Shown piece by piece: positions 35,869-47,639 of a DNA stretch of 64,000 nucleotides (position 1 is the stretch's first letter; each line of letters begins with the position of its first letter). Under the pieces are notes generated by a model that saw only the letters and a program-made list of their open reading frames with translations, did not search any database and was not told where the DNA came from. The stretch is taken from positions 29,875,964 through 29,939,963 of the forward strand of contig OX638370.1 of the NCBI GenBank assembly GCA_951812925.1, in the 5' to 3' direction. Source of the DNA: Calliopum simillimum. Taxonomy: Eukaryota; Arthropoda; Insecta; Diptera; Lauxaniidae. The translations under genes were made by a program, and so were the position numbers.

Positions 35869-36314
35869 GTGATGAGCAAAATTAGTCTTGGTCTTGCGTC
35901 TTGTTCTTGGTCTTGCTAATTTTGCGAGACCAAGACCAAGACGCTGATATTTTTGCAAGACCAAGACCAAGACTGCTATAGTCTTGGTGTTGGTCTTACA
36001 AGACCAAGACTGCTTTTCAGTCTTGTTAATTTATAGTTAAAAGGTGTTTTACGCCCGTTTCGAAGATAAAATCATATCTCAATTTGAATTTTGGCATCTT
36101 AAGAACCCAACTGCTTTGGAAAAATGTGGTTTTGAAACTTTGAATACTCAATATCTCTAGAAATTTTTTCAAGACCAAGGCCAAGACCGAGACCAAGACC
36201 TAATGAGCAAGATCAAGACCAAGACCAAGACTCGATATCAAAACCAAGACCAAGACTCAATGTGCAAGAACAAGACCAAGACTGCTATTGTCTTGGTCTT
36301 GGTTTGCTCATCAC
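35869..36314 (+). mobile_element. Family B TIR element, copy 2 (446 bp)
   Basis: TA (35867-35868 and 36315-36316) flanks GTGATGAGCAAAATTAG and GGTTTGCTCATCAC. Left and right internal tracts carry about ten CTTGGT-type hexamers each way (CAAGACCAAGAC on the right). The 150-bp core (TTTATAGTTAAAAGG, ACGCCCGTTTCGAAGAT, TTGGCATCTTAAGAACCC) is the closest match to copy 1. Compared with copy 1 its right hexamer tract is longer, an early step of the expansion seen in copy 3. Confidence 0.85.
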
Positions 36315-36481
36315 TAAGCTGACGTCTTCAATTTCGCGAAATTTTGTTTTTCCTTTTCGGGCCGAGCATTCGATTCAGTTCTATTTCGGAGAGGTTTCAT
36401 GTTCATTCGTCCTACTACTATTCGGGCACTACTACCTGTTAAATCCTTTAGACGCATTATGTTTCAATCATTTGAGCAAGC

Positions 36482-36530
36482 AATATCTAATGTTACAAAT
36501 GGAAGGACAAAGTGAATATAGGGTATAAAA
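36482..36530 (+). repeat. Family A 3'-end fragment
   Basis: TGTTACAAATGGAAGGACAA followed by AGTGAATATAGGGTATAAAA matches the last 50 bp of family A at 2652-2702, with part of the CCCTGGGTGTAGGG hairpin deleted. Only the terminus is present. Confidence 0.6.
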
Positions 36531-37129
36531 AGAAAAGTAAGCTGAAGACCTGCAGAGCTTAAAAAGTACCAGATCATTCCGTTGAAAAGCAGCTGGTGGC
36601 TTAAAATCGAGCCCGGAAGGTATGTGAAGGCATCTTAACTAAATTTGACTGTTACGGAATGGATGATGAAACTCACGTTAAAACATATTTCAGACAGGAG
36701 AGGCAGGTGAAGAGCAAAATTAGAGAAAAGAAAATTACAAAATTCCTCATGCAGAATTTGGTTTGACAGGCCATATGCACCAGCATTCTGAGAATCAAAT
36801 TTTTTTGGAACACCGGGCACATGAATTCGAAAATTTTTTTTTGACGAGTGTCTTGAAAAAGGGCGAATCCCATTAACTGCTCAGAGCTTCAACCTTTTGA
36901 GAGATATTGGTCTCTTATGAAACTGGATATTTGAAAAAGCAATAATACTGTAAAAAATTAAAAGATTTCAGAAATAAGCGGAGAAGGTCGTAAGGTACTC
37001 TCGACGAAACAACTGGACAAATCTTAATAAAAAAGTACAATAATTACAGAAAAAAAAATTGTTGTTAATAGTTCTAAGGTTATTTTTATTCGCTATACTA
37101 CTCATTAATTAGCTTTTCCAGAAGTATAG

Positions 37130-38730
37130 AAAACTCAACATCTCGTACAAATTAGCAAGGGCAAAGGCAGCCCAGAGTCACCATCTTCATATCGTCCACT
37201 GTGTATGTTGAATACAGCAGGAAAGCCATTAGAAAAGTTGATAAAACTGAGATTATCGCAAGCAATAAAGAACTTGGGTGATCTATCAAACAGACAGTAC
37301 GGTTTCGGCATGGTAGGTCCACAGTCAACGCCAAAGCCGATGTTATAAAAAGCGAATAGGTCTCTTGGCAAGGCTAGATGTTAAAAATGCTTTTAACAGC
37401 ACCAGATGGGTTGACATGATCGGTGCTCTGGAAAACCGTTTTCAGGTTCCTGAATATCTGCGAAAAATGGTGCGTAGTTATCTCAGCAACAGAACTCTGG
37501 TTTACAAAACAAACAACGGCATGAGTTGCAAACAAATAACGACTGGCGCGGCGCAAGGCTCCATTCTTGGTACAGATCTTTGGAATATTGAGATGCCAGA
37601 CGACACCTATTTGGTCGGTTACGCTGATGACATTACAGCTTTGATAACAGCCAGAAATACTGACGATGCTCAACGAAAGCTAAAGCATATGATGATACGC
37701 GTGCAGATATGAATGGACGACTATGGTCTTAAACTAGCAACTGAAAAAACAGAATTACTTATCCTTACCAGTAAGCACATACAGTTGGAAATACCGATGA
37801 GTACACTCTCGGAAAAGTTTATAACGCAGAAAGTGGTTATATATCTGGGTGTCAGGTTAGACTCCAAGCTGACCTACTGGGCGCAGATTCAACATGCGGC
37901 TACTAAAGCAGGTCAAGTGATGGCATCACTGTCAAGATTAATGGCAAACATAGATTAATGGCAAACACCGCTTTTGATGGCTACTGTCCAATCAGTTTTG
38001 CTATACGGCTGAGTTATGGGCAATTTGAGGATGGCAAATGAAACTTTCGGACCCCAGTTGAATACCTCGTTAGACAGGAAATTCGGCGAGGTAAATTATT
38101 ACATAACGCAGCTGCTATCAGGACATAGATATTTTCAGAAATTCCTAAACAAGATAGCAAAGATAGATAGATCAGATTGCATATACGGAGACGCAGAACT
38201 CGACGATGCGGAATATACGTTCTTAAACTGCAGAAATTGGGCGGAGAAAAGGAGGGAGTTCGCGTTGGTCCACTTACAGTCAAAAACATCATACTAACTA
38301 TGCTGATAAGCGAAGGAAATTGGTTATTAATTGGACGATATGTAGAGAGCATACTTCGCTTAAAGAAGAGAGATCTTGATGCTTAGCTGCCATAAGTCAA
38401 GAAATCCTTTGACATTAAAAAACGCTGTCCCTATGCATCATCTAGCTTAGCCGCTGGCGCTCTTCATTTCTTCTTTGGTGGCACCTTGTTCGCCTTGGCA
38501 GAGACCAAAAGGGCTCTTGAACCACTATTTAGCCCCTCTCTCTTACAGAAGAAATAAAGCGGAAGCTCAACATAGGCAAATTAAAAGGGATGGCATTAAA
38601 TACCTCTGATGCAATGCCAAAAACGGTTTTCCAGGGGAAGGTTCCGATGAAGACGAAGAGATTTTAGTCTGTAGTACGTTTAGAAGAGTCCAACATGACG
38701 GGTACCGGTGACAATAGGGCCTAAGAACGC
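37130..38730 (+). pseudogene. R1-like LINE reverse-transcriptase remnant, plus strand
   Basis: Blocks in order with frameshifts between them: ISKGKGSPESPSSYRPLCML and AIKNLGDLSNRQYGFGM (37145-37310), LDVKNAFNSTRWVDMIGALE (37370), AAQGSILGTDLWN (37550), VGYADDITALITARN (37612) with the catalytic YADD intact, YGLKLATEKTELLILTSKHI (37718), RLDSKLTYWAQIQHAATKAG (37855), FGEVNYYITQLLSGHRYFQK (38080), DDAEYTFLNCRNWAEKRREF (38200) and RYVESILRLKKRDLDA (38335). Around 38630-38715 PGEGSDEDEEILVCSTFRR is probably downstream LINE sequence. A short deletion removes the residues between LWN and EMPDD. The 5' half is missing. It is the same family as the copy at 22750-24010 and better preserved. Confidence 0.9.
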
Positions 38731-40229
38731 AAATGCTTTTTTGCGTTTTCTAAATTTCAAGATTTTTTAAAAAATTTTTGATGAAATGAGTATTTTTTTT
38801 AATTTAGCGAAATTTTTATTTGAATTGACGTTGATATTAAAATTTTGGCAAAAAAAAAAAAGTTTTTTTTTTTTTTGCAACAGTCTAATGATATAAAATC
38901 TTAGTTGTACATTTGACAGTTGATTGTATGGCAAACAGAGACGATAATGTTATCGTTTTTAGATTTTCTTTGATATATACAAGTAAGAAGCTAAAAGAAA
39001 AAACACTAAGTTTATACATCCCCTTTGATATGAGAAATTGTACTTTGCGTAGTATATAGTATTTATATGCCTTTCACTTAGTTACCATGATCAAGGATAA
39101 CATACAAATGCATATCTTTGTGTGTATGTGATTATGTGGATGGGGCGGCGTGGAAATTTCCGTATTGACTAGTTCACAGAAGACATTATGCTGGCCTTGA
39201 CTTTGATTTTATTTTCTTTATTTATTTTATAAGCAGGGGTGGCAAAAATCTTTCCTTATTGCAGCCTAGCAAAAGGGTTGAAAGTTTTTGATATTTGTAA
39301 TTTACAATTTTTGTAAATCCAAGGGTGGTGTTGCAAGTGCTGCACGTTTATATTAAATTTATTTTTGATTTCGGTAATCCAGTTTATGGTACTAAGTTCG
39401 ATATGTGTCCGTCAGCAAAGATGTGCTCAGTTTGCAAAGCACAACTTTCTGTATATAGTGCATAGTTGCAGTTTTCGTACGTTTCCAATATCTCCAAGTT
39501 ATAGAAAAAATCAATCACTTTAAATTATTGTCACTTTTTCTTTTCATAAAAACGGATATATAAATGAATAATCGTCATGTGAAAGGATATCAATTCTTAG
39601 CGAGAAAATGGCGATTCGTTGCGCATTGGGATATCAATTGAAAGATTCGTTGTTGCTGTTGTAACCACACCTAGAAATAGTTCTATTTCATTGGACTCCA
39701 CGAATAATTGACACACACCCCGGCTTCAATATTTGCCATGGCTTTCTGTAAGAAACTACGAATATCAACTTTACAGCTGTCTATTGCTATCTCTCTTCAC
39801 TCATATACCCCTATCTCATTCGTTTGATGTTTGCTTGTTTTTGTTTTTTTTTTTTTTTTAATTTTCAATTTGGTTCCGGTGCATAAATAAAAATTTTTAT
39901 TATTTTCTCATTGTGGTGAGTGGTTTCGTGTGTGTGTCCTTGTCGTTGATGACAGAAATTTTGTCAACGCCATTTAAAAATGTCACTAAAAATGGCATAA
40001 AGTAAATGGCAACAAAATTAATTAATAGTCTTCTTAGTTTTATACTTTAAGTTGCTTATGTATTGCAGCTGCTGCTCTGAAGAGACATTAAAATGTTCTC
40101 AAACAAAAGCGCCTAGCTCGTGACCAGGTATATCAAAATATTAGCTCCATTCATTCATAGAAAAACTCGTTTTTGTGAGTGATTTTGTTTATTTCATAAA
40201 AGCTTTTTAGTTTTTCCCTCGAACTTTCA
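38731..40229. other. Gene-less AT-rich stretch
   Basis: A and T runs near 38850 and 39846; GTGTGTATGTGATTATGTGG near 39120. No frame worth reporting and no repeat shared with the rest of the window was seen. Confidence 0.45.
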
Positions 40230-40315
40230 AAATCCGAAAATGCCTCAAGGTACCCTTCTTGCTTGGAAGTGCATCAATGTTAAATTTGAAGTTCTACCCG
40301 TTGGTATTGAGATTG

Positions 40316-41440
40316 ATCTAAGACCAAGAGCTAGATCAACACCAAGAATCAAAAACCAAGAACCAAAAACTGAGGACCAACAACCAAGGACTAAGAAGCA
40401 AGAATCATTACCCAAGATCCAAAAACAAAAACCCAGAATCAAGAACCAAGAGCTAAAAAACACGAACCAAGAACAAAATACTAAGAAAAATGAACCAAGG
40501 ACCAAAAATCCAAGAACCAAGAACAAAGAACTAAGAACCAAGAACTAAGAATCAAGGAACAAAAACTTAAAACCAAGAACTATTGTAATAACCAATAACA
40601 AAGAACAAAGAATCAAAAACCGAGAACCAAGAAATAAGAACCAGGAATCAAGATCCAAGAACCAAGAACTAATAACCAAGAATTAAGAGCAAAGAATCAA
40701 GCACCGAGAACCAAGAACTAAGAACCAAGAAACAGGAACCACGGTCCAAGGATCAAAGATCCATGATCCAAGAACCAAGTACAAAGAATCAAGAATCAAG
40801 AACCGATAACAAAGAACCAAAAACTAAGAACCAAGAAACAGAAACCAAGGTCCAAGAACCAAGCACTAAAGATCCAAGAACCAAGTACCATGAATCAAGA
40901 ACCAACAACCAAGAACCAAGAATTAAGAACAAAGAATCAAGCACCGAGAACCAAGAACTATGAAACAAGAAACGGGAACCAAGATCCAAGGACCAAAGAT
41001 CCATGATCCAAGAACCAAGTACAAAGAATCAAGAATTAAGAACTGATAACAAAGAACCAAGAACTCAGAACCAAAAACTAAGAACCAAGAAACAGAAACC
41101 AAGGTCCAAGAACCAAGCACTAAAGATCCAAGAACCAAGTACCATGAATCAAGAACCAAGAATTAAGAACAAAGAATCAAGCACCAAGAACCAAGAAACA
41201 GGAACCAAGATCCAAGGACCAAGATCCATGAACCAAGAACCAAGTACAAAGAATCAAGAATTAAGAACCGATAACAAAGAACCAAGAACTCAGAACCAAA
41301 AACTAAGAACCAAGAAACAGAAACCAAGGTCCAAGAACCAAGCACTAAAGATCCAAGAACCAAGTACCATGAATAAAGAACCAACAACCAAGAACTAAGA
41401 ACCAAGCACCAAAAACCAAAAAATAAGAAACAGAAACAAG
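40316..41440 (+). repeat. Degenerate array of AAGAACC/AAGACC words with higher-order repeats
   Basis: Short 6-8 bp words (CCAAGAA, CTAAGAA, CAAAGAA) repeat throughout. A higher-order unit of about 240-270 bp, starting near GATCCAAGAACCAAGTACAA, recurs at about 40770, 41010 and 41230, so blocks have been duplicated after the words diverged. Frames rich in Asn, Gln, Lys (plus) or Leu, Phe, Ser (minus) result and are not genes. Confidence 0.85.
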
Positions 41441-42052
41441 AAACAAGAATCAAGAAATAAGAAACAAGAAACAAGAAACAAGAAACAAGAAACAAGAAAC
41501 AAGAAACAAGAAACAAGAAAAAAGAAACAAGAAACAAGAAACACGAAACAAGAAACAAGAAACAAGAAACAAGAAACAAGAAACAAGAAACAAGAAACAA
41601 GAAACAAGAAACAAGAAACAAGAAACAAGAAACAAGAAACAAGAAACAAGAAACAAGAAACAAGAAACAAGAAACAAGAAACAAGAAACAAGAAACAAGA
41701 AACAAGAAACAAGAAACAAGAAACAAGAAACAAGAAACAAGAAACAGGAAACAGGAAACAAGAAACTAGAAACTAGAAACTAGAAACAAGAAACAAGAAA
41801 CAAGAAACAAGAAACAAGAAACAAGAAACAAGAAACAAGAAACAAGAAACAAGAAACAAGAAACAAGAAACAAGAAACAAGAAACAAGAAACAAGAAACA
41901 AGAAACAAGAAACAAGAAACAAGAAACAAGAAACAAGAAACAAGAAACAAGAAACAAGAAACAAGAAACAAGAACCAAGAAGCAAGAAACAAGAAACAAG
42001 AAACAAGAAACAAGAAACAGGAAACAGGAAACAAGAAGCAAGAAACAAGATA
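41441..42052 (+). repeat. Heptamer satellite (AAACAAG)n
   Basis: Almost perfect AAACAAG units for about 600 bp with a few variants (AAACTAG x3 near 41764, AAACAGG near 41745 and 42016, AGCAAG near 42036). The complement is CTTGTTT, a sister of the CTTGGT and TTTTGTC arrays at 29-30 kb. Confidence 0.95.
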
Positions 42053-42545
42053 AGACCTACTGTTGTTGACTCTTCTGAATTAGTCAGTACTACCTGCCCT
42101 GGAGCACCTCAACGTCAATTCCATAAATAACTACTTGTTGTAGATCCGAAGGAAAGATATCTTAGGCAATCATTATTGTTTGGACTACTAAAATGGCTGG
42201 TAGCACATTGCTATGGTCTGAGTCTTGGACATTCAGTTGAGTTTCTGGTTTTGATATTGAGTTTTGGCCTTAATATCAAGTCTTGATCTTGAAAAAATTT
42301 CTTAACTTGTTGGGTATTAAAATTTTCCAATCCTTACTTTTCAAAGCAGTTGTGTTTTAAGATACCAGATTCTGACTTTTCACGCCTCTTTATGCTCGAA
42401 AGGGGCGTGATACTTCTTTTAACTATAAATGATCCAGACAGAATAGTGGTCTTGATAATTGTCGTGACAAAGCAGTTTTGGTTTTGAAATTATATCAGCA
42501 TTTTGATCTCGAAAAATTAACGAAGGCCAAAGCCAATCTTCAAGA

Positions 42546-44978
42546 CAGTGTACAAGGACTATGTATGCAGAACAGGAATCAACGAAAATTTGTATGAGCT
42601 ATACAATATGAACGTTGTTCAATAGATCAAAGTCCGTCCGACTTTGTATTGATTTAGACAGAGTGAGAATCAAAACGTATTCTTCAAATCAAAGTAGGGG
42701 TAGACTCAAGAAAAAAAAGTACGCAGAAACTTCGTTTTAAAGACAAGGTGATAATAAATATCAAATCTAGTTTCAAAATTGGAAATAACTCAACCGAATG
42801 GGAGGTTTTTCTTTCTTTAAGCTATTATTTTTCATTTATAAGCAGACATAAAGTATAAAGGCATTGGAGTTGTGACATTTCCAGGAGATGTTACTTCAAC
42901 ACTGGAATACTAGCTTACTTTGTTTCGATAAATGAACTCTATACAGTTTATGCAATCTTTTTCTGCGAGTTCGAATCACCTAGGTTTCCTTAAGTCAGGA
43001 CAGACTATTTATTCTTCTAAAATTTGTAATCTATGGTATGATATATTAGTCTTATCTTAGTTTACAAGCTTACAGACTCTTTATATGTCCCAAAAATAAG
43101 CTTAAGTAATTTCACTTCATATATTGCATATATAATCTACTAAAACCAAATGCTGATCCTTTTTTTTATTTTTCACTGTCATTTGCCACACGTGATTGGA
43201 TTTCATTGCACTTCTAATAGAGTATGATCCTTTTTATTGTCTTTTCAATTAGTTACGTCTAGGGCTATAGGTATTCAAACAAATAGCAGATCCTCTTGCA
43301 TTGATCCTTAAATGTATAGAACAAACTAACGCCGATGATCATTGCGGCGATGATGATGATGGCAATGCTGTTCATCATAGCGCAAATGAGTAGAGAGAGA
43401 TTATCAACGGTGTGGCCAGCTGTTAGTTATTGCTGATTTGTTGCGGCTGACTGGAATGTTTGTTGGTTATATGGTTGGTTGTTGCTGGTCGTTTTATGAC
43501 ATGACATGACTTGGAGCATGGTATGCCGGCATGTGTCAGAAATTTTTGTCTTAACTGGAACATGCAGGTTTTCTACAATCTTTTGGCAATTTATTGCTTT
43601 CGTAATGTTACGCTTTAACAAAAGTAATCGATGATTATGATGATGACACTTTGTTGGCGCGAATTGACATTGATACTTTTGCAGTGATATTTAGAAGATG
43701 TGCATTTTGGAGATGGTTATATGTTCTACGAAAGATGCCGCAAATAGTTCAAAATGATAAAATTCTAAACTGTGAATATTCCGTAAGATTTTTCCGCATT
43801 CAAATAATCAAAACTTAGCGTTAGAATTTCATATATAAAATCAAAATCACTCTAATCGTAATTTCAATTTAATTATCCTTAAAGGAACGCTTCGTTTTAT
43901 CAGTCAGTCTTTTTACGAGTTGATAGAATTTTACGCCAATTTTTTACGTTTATTAAATACGTAACGTTAAAAAAAAAATGTTTTAAATAGTTGGAACCAT
44001 TTTTTGGGTGTTGAATTTAAAGGAACATGACGATGGTGATGATGATGATAAACAAAACGTTCATCAAATATTTCAGCAACAACATAAACAAAACCAATCT
44101 GATAAGAGACGCTTTAAATTCCATAACGTAACGCGAATTTAGAGCGTTAAATTTGTTGCGTGTGCTGCGTTAAAGTCAAGATACAGAGAGAGAGAGAGTC
44201 AGGGCGAGAGAGAGAGAGACAACTTGATGTACTTAGTACTCAGCGCGCGTAATCGTATGTGATGTTTGGTGTCGTAGGAATTTTGTCTTGGTTAAAATGG
44301 GTGTGAATCGTTGCTAAAAGGGAAACCGTACGTGGTAATGACTGATTAGGTGTATTTAATAGTTATAATTTAGCATGATCAAATCGCTCGATGATTAAGT
44401 TGTACTGAAAGTGATAATGCGCCGGTGATAAATTCAATTTAATTTGCCATGTTGATTTGGCGGGCAATGCAATTTAATTAAATGTCATATGCAAGATTCA
44501 TATACATAAATAGAGGAAGATAGAACTTTAGTTACGGAAAGGCTTTAGTTTCTAGATGAATATTATATATTCATGTTTTATCCTAAAGTTGAGTGCTGAA
44601 TATAATAAAATTGAATATCTCCGTTACGGAAAATGCTTCAACACCGCTGACGAATTTATGAAAACTTTATTAGAAAAGAAATCAAGAAAATTTTATTGCA
44701 TTTAGTCTATTGATTATGTCATTTTAAAAGGAACTGAGTCGTTTACGGGTTTTTATTGCAGAAATCGGTAAATGGATCATTTAAGAAGAAAAAATCGTGG
44801 AGCGCTATTAGATTAGATGGTGGGAATCGGAGGGACAAAGCAAAATTTCGATATTTTTTTAGAAAACTTTTTGTAAAGAATAAAATTTCCCATCGAAATG
44901 GCCTATTTAAAAAATTCACAAAAAAAATTGCTTATGCTAAAAATGTTGAAAAAAATTTAAGCAAAAATTTCGAATAGG
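42546..44978. other. Unique-looking DNA, no gene seen
   Basis: Contains GATGATGATGATGGC near 43350 and 44035, and a purine-rich GAGAGAGAG tract at 44183-44219. The 64- and 73-codon frames are unrecognised. Composition is less repeat-like than the flanks, so regulatory DNA is possible. Confidence 0.4.
44183..44219. promoter_or_regulatory. GAGA tract, possible GAGA-factor site
   Basis: Two blocks of four to six GA dinucleotides (GAGAGAGAGAG and GAGAGAGAGAGA) separated by TCAGGGC. Clustered GAGAG is the binding sequence of the fly GAGA factor (Trl). Only the sequence is seen; no promoter or gene is nearby. Confidence 0.25.
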
Positions 44979-45354
44979 GGAGGGGGGGGGGGGCTAGTGT
45001 GGACTGGAGGCTAGTGCGGACAAATTCAAATTCTTGCCCCGCTTTGAATTTTTTGTTTCTGTTTAATTTTTTTCGAGTTGGTATTTGCACTCTGCATCAC
45101 CAAAAAAAAAAATTCATTTGTTGACAGTTCAGCTTTCCATGATAACGTGACCGAACTTGTTTTACGCTTCAAAAAGTAATTTTTTTGTTTTTTCGTAATT
45201 TCAGCGATACTTTTAAACCAATTATTCTTCTGCTGTAGTGTTAATAGATAATACAACTTAAACTAGTGTTTATTTAAATCATTGAAAATATTTTTGAAGA
45301 ACTTTACCGTAAGATTAAAAAAAAAATATTTTTGTTTAAAAAGACATGAAGGGG

Positions 45355-46740
45355 CACGGTGTGCCTTAACCCGTTCTAAATCGGACGTCGTAGCACATCA
45401 AATTTTTTTCCAGATTCTGTTTACTTATCGTTCAAATGATGTATAAAAAAATTTTCACTCGTGACTCCTCGACTAAATTTTGAGATAATCGCTTTTCCAA
45501 TTGGGGCATTTTCCCATACAAAAAGAAAAAAAAATTTTTTTTAACTGCATTAAACAAAAATTAAAATAATCACATTCGATGTGTTTTGCTACGTTTAACG
45601 CAAATCTAATCTCAGAATTGCTCTATCGTGTATAGTTTATGAGATATTGTAACCTAAAGACCAAAAAAAGTCGTTTTTTGCAATTTTTTGAAGCTATATA
45701 ACTATGTAACATATCATTTATTCGTCAAATGTGGCTTAAATACTTAAAAGTTCCAATCTTTTTCTTTAAAACCTAATTTAAATTATATTTATATCTTCAT
45801 GCTTCTAAGAGATATCGTAGACTGAAATATTGTCAAAACGGGTTTTTAGCACTTTTGTGTCTTTTTAGGTTAGGATATCTTTGAGGAAAAAAAAGATATC
45901 AACATAATTTAAATTAGGTTTTAAAGTCAAAGATTAGGACTTTAAAGTTGTTTACCAGACTTAACGAAATTGAAATTTCTTTCACATTTTAAACATGTTC
46001 AACGAACCGACTACTTCTAAATTCAGCCGTTTGACCCCGAGTGTTGTTGTTACGTGTATGGCATGCGGATGAATTATGAAATGGTCGGTTCGTTGAACAT
46101 GTTTAAAATGTGAAAGAAATTTTTATTTCGTTAAGTCTAGTAAGCAACTTTAAAGTCCTAATCTTTGACTTTAAAACCTAATTTAAATTATGTTGATATC
46201 TTTTTTTTCCTCAAAGATATCCTAACCTAAAAAGACACAAAAGTGCTAAAAACCCGTTTTGACAATATTTCAGTCTACGATATCTCTTAGAAGCATGAAG
46301 ATATAAATATAATTTAAATTAGGTTTTAAAGAAAAAAATTGGAACTTTTAAGTATTTAAGCCACATTTGACGAATAAATGATATGTTACATAGTTATATA
46401 GCTTCAAAAAATTGCAAAAAACGACTTTTTTTGGTCTTTAGGTTACAATATCTCATAAACTATACACGATAGAGCAATTCTGAGATTAGATTTGCGTTAA
46501 ACGTAGCAAAACACATCGAATGTAATTATTTTAATTTTTGTTTAATGCAGTTAAAAAAAATTTTTTTTTCTTTTTGTATGGGAAAATGCCCCAATTGGAA
46601 AAGCGATTATCTCAAAATTTAGTCGAGGAGTCACGAGTGAAAATTTTTTTATACATCATTTGAACGATAAGTAAACAGAATCTGGAAAAAAATTTGATGT
46701 GCTACGACGTCCGATTTAGAACGGGTTAAGGCACACCGTG
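45355..46740. mobile_element. Family C long palindrome, complete copy (1386 bp)
   Basis: The left arm starts CACGGTGTGCCTTAACCCGT and the right arm ends with its complement, ACGGGTTAAGGCACACCGTG. The arms of about 680 bp are close to identical throughout and meet near 46045, with a loop of about 50 bp. GGGG lies on both sides (45351-45354, 46741-46744), which may be a 4-bp target duplication. No coding capacity. It interrupts the pogo-like element, so it is the younger of the two. Copy 1 is at 32272-33396 and a decayed relative at 51300-51960. Confidence 0.9.
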
Positions 46741-46975
46741 GGGGTTAGTGTGGACAACTGAACTGGGGCTAGTGTGGACATATCCGCAGCAGCTGAAATG
46801 ACTCCAGAAATCGTCAGACTATTTCTAAAAGCCGGTCCAGTCCAAGAAAGTACGTTACTAAAAAGAAAGAACGACAGATTCACGTATCCCGATTTACCGA
46901 ATACCAGCGAAATTTACCGAAATGAAATAGTGGCAAAGCTGCCACAACCACAACAGCTGTCGGAAACATCAACAA

Positions 46976-47206
46976 CGTGGTGAATTGGTTTCTTTCTGTG
47001 GCATTGAAAGTGCTGCTGGTACCACCATTCCACCGGTATTCATTTTCCCACGAATAAAGCTTAAAGACTGTTTTTTGTATGGTGCTCCTGCTGGAAGTCT
47101 GGGATTATCATCGAGAAATGGATGGATGACAGCGGAATTATTTGTAAGAGTTTTGGAACACATAGTAAAAACTTCGGGCTGTTCAACAATGAATCGGATT
47201 CTGTAA
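46976..47206 (+). pseudogene. Pogo/Tigger-type DDE transposase fragment
   Basis: The frame reads RGELVSFCGIESAAGTTIPP, then VFIFPRIKLKDCFLYGAPAG, SLGLSSRNGWMTAELFVRVL and EHIVKTSGCS. This is the middle of a DDE_1 (pogo/Tigger/Jerky-like) catalytic domain: the strand VSFCGI.SAAG..IPPVFIFPR and the GAP.GSLGL...GWM.AELF segment, just ahead of where the second catalytic Asp (LLLDNH) should be. The frame is lost after MNRIL, before that residue. The upstream 46774-46975 frame has GPVQEST but no clear match. About 75 of some 500 residues remain. Confidence 0.82.
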
Positions 47207-47639
47207 ATTGTGGACAAATGTAAGCTCTTTTTAAAATAATTTAATAGTGCATTTATGAAAATAAAAAATCATTACTATTGATGCAATTATGAAGGCAAGA
47301 GGTATAAGTTATCGCTAAAAATTACTTTATTACAAAAATGATACAATATATTTACATATATAATTTTGTAATTAAATAAAAATTGTCCACACTAGCCCCC
47401 CCTCCCCTACCTGTATTTTTTTACTCTTTTGCCTATAACTTTTTTAGATTTAAAAAAAGTGAATAAAATTTCCTTTAAATGACTTATTATAAAATTTCTT
47501 AAGTTAAAAATGATAGATTTTGTACGAAGTTTTATTAGAGAATAAAAAAATATTTTCATTACAAAATACAAACTTCATGACTACCAAAAATTATTAAAGG
47601 AAGTGCTTGAATACAAAGTACACACATATGTATACAATA

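Larger units (their letters stand above)
40230..42545. mobile_element. Family B cores in inverse orientation around a 1.7-kb expanded array
   Basis: At 40237-40320 a diverged core (ATGCCTCAAGGTACCC, TTGCTTGGAAGTGCATC) runs into AAGACC-type repeats. At about 42240-42440 a second core runs the other way: AAAGCAGTTGTGTTTTAAGA, CGAAAGGGGCGTGATACTTC and TTTTAACTATAAATGATCC are complements of the copy at 35869. Between them lie 1.7 kb of arrays. Clear TA-flanked ends were not found, so it may be two elements back to back or one rearranged element. Confidence 0.55.
44979..47407 (+). mobile_element. Pogo/Tigger-like transposon, decayed, TA flanks
   Basis: Left end GGGGAGGGGGGG...CTAGTGTGGAC (44979) and right end GTCCACACTAGCCCCCCCTC (to 47407) are inverted, flanked by TA (44977-44978, 47408-47409). 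Extra CTAGTGxGGAC motifs repeat near 45011, 46746 and 46769. The interior has a transposase fragment on the right (46976-47206) and a 1386-bp palindrome inserted at 45355-46740. Without it the element is about 1.04 kb, so most of the transposase has been deleted. Confidence 0.8.

Noticed and set aside
41163..42048. Minus-strand frames of up to 187 codons (FLVSCFL repeats)
   Set aside because: Translation of the AAACAAG array; the heptamer has no stop in any minus frame. No codon bias, no start context and overlap in three frames.
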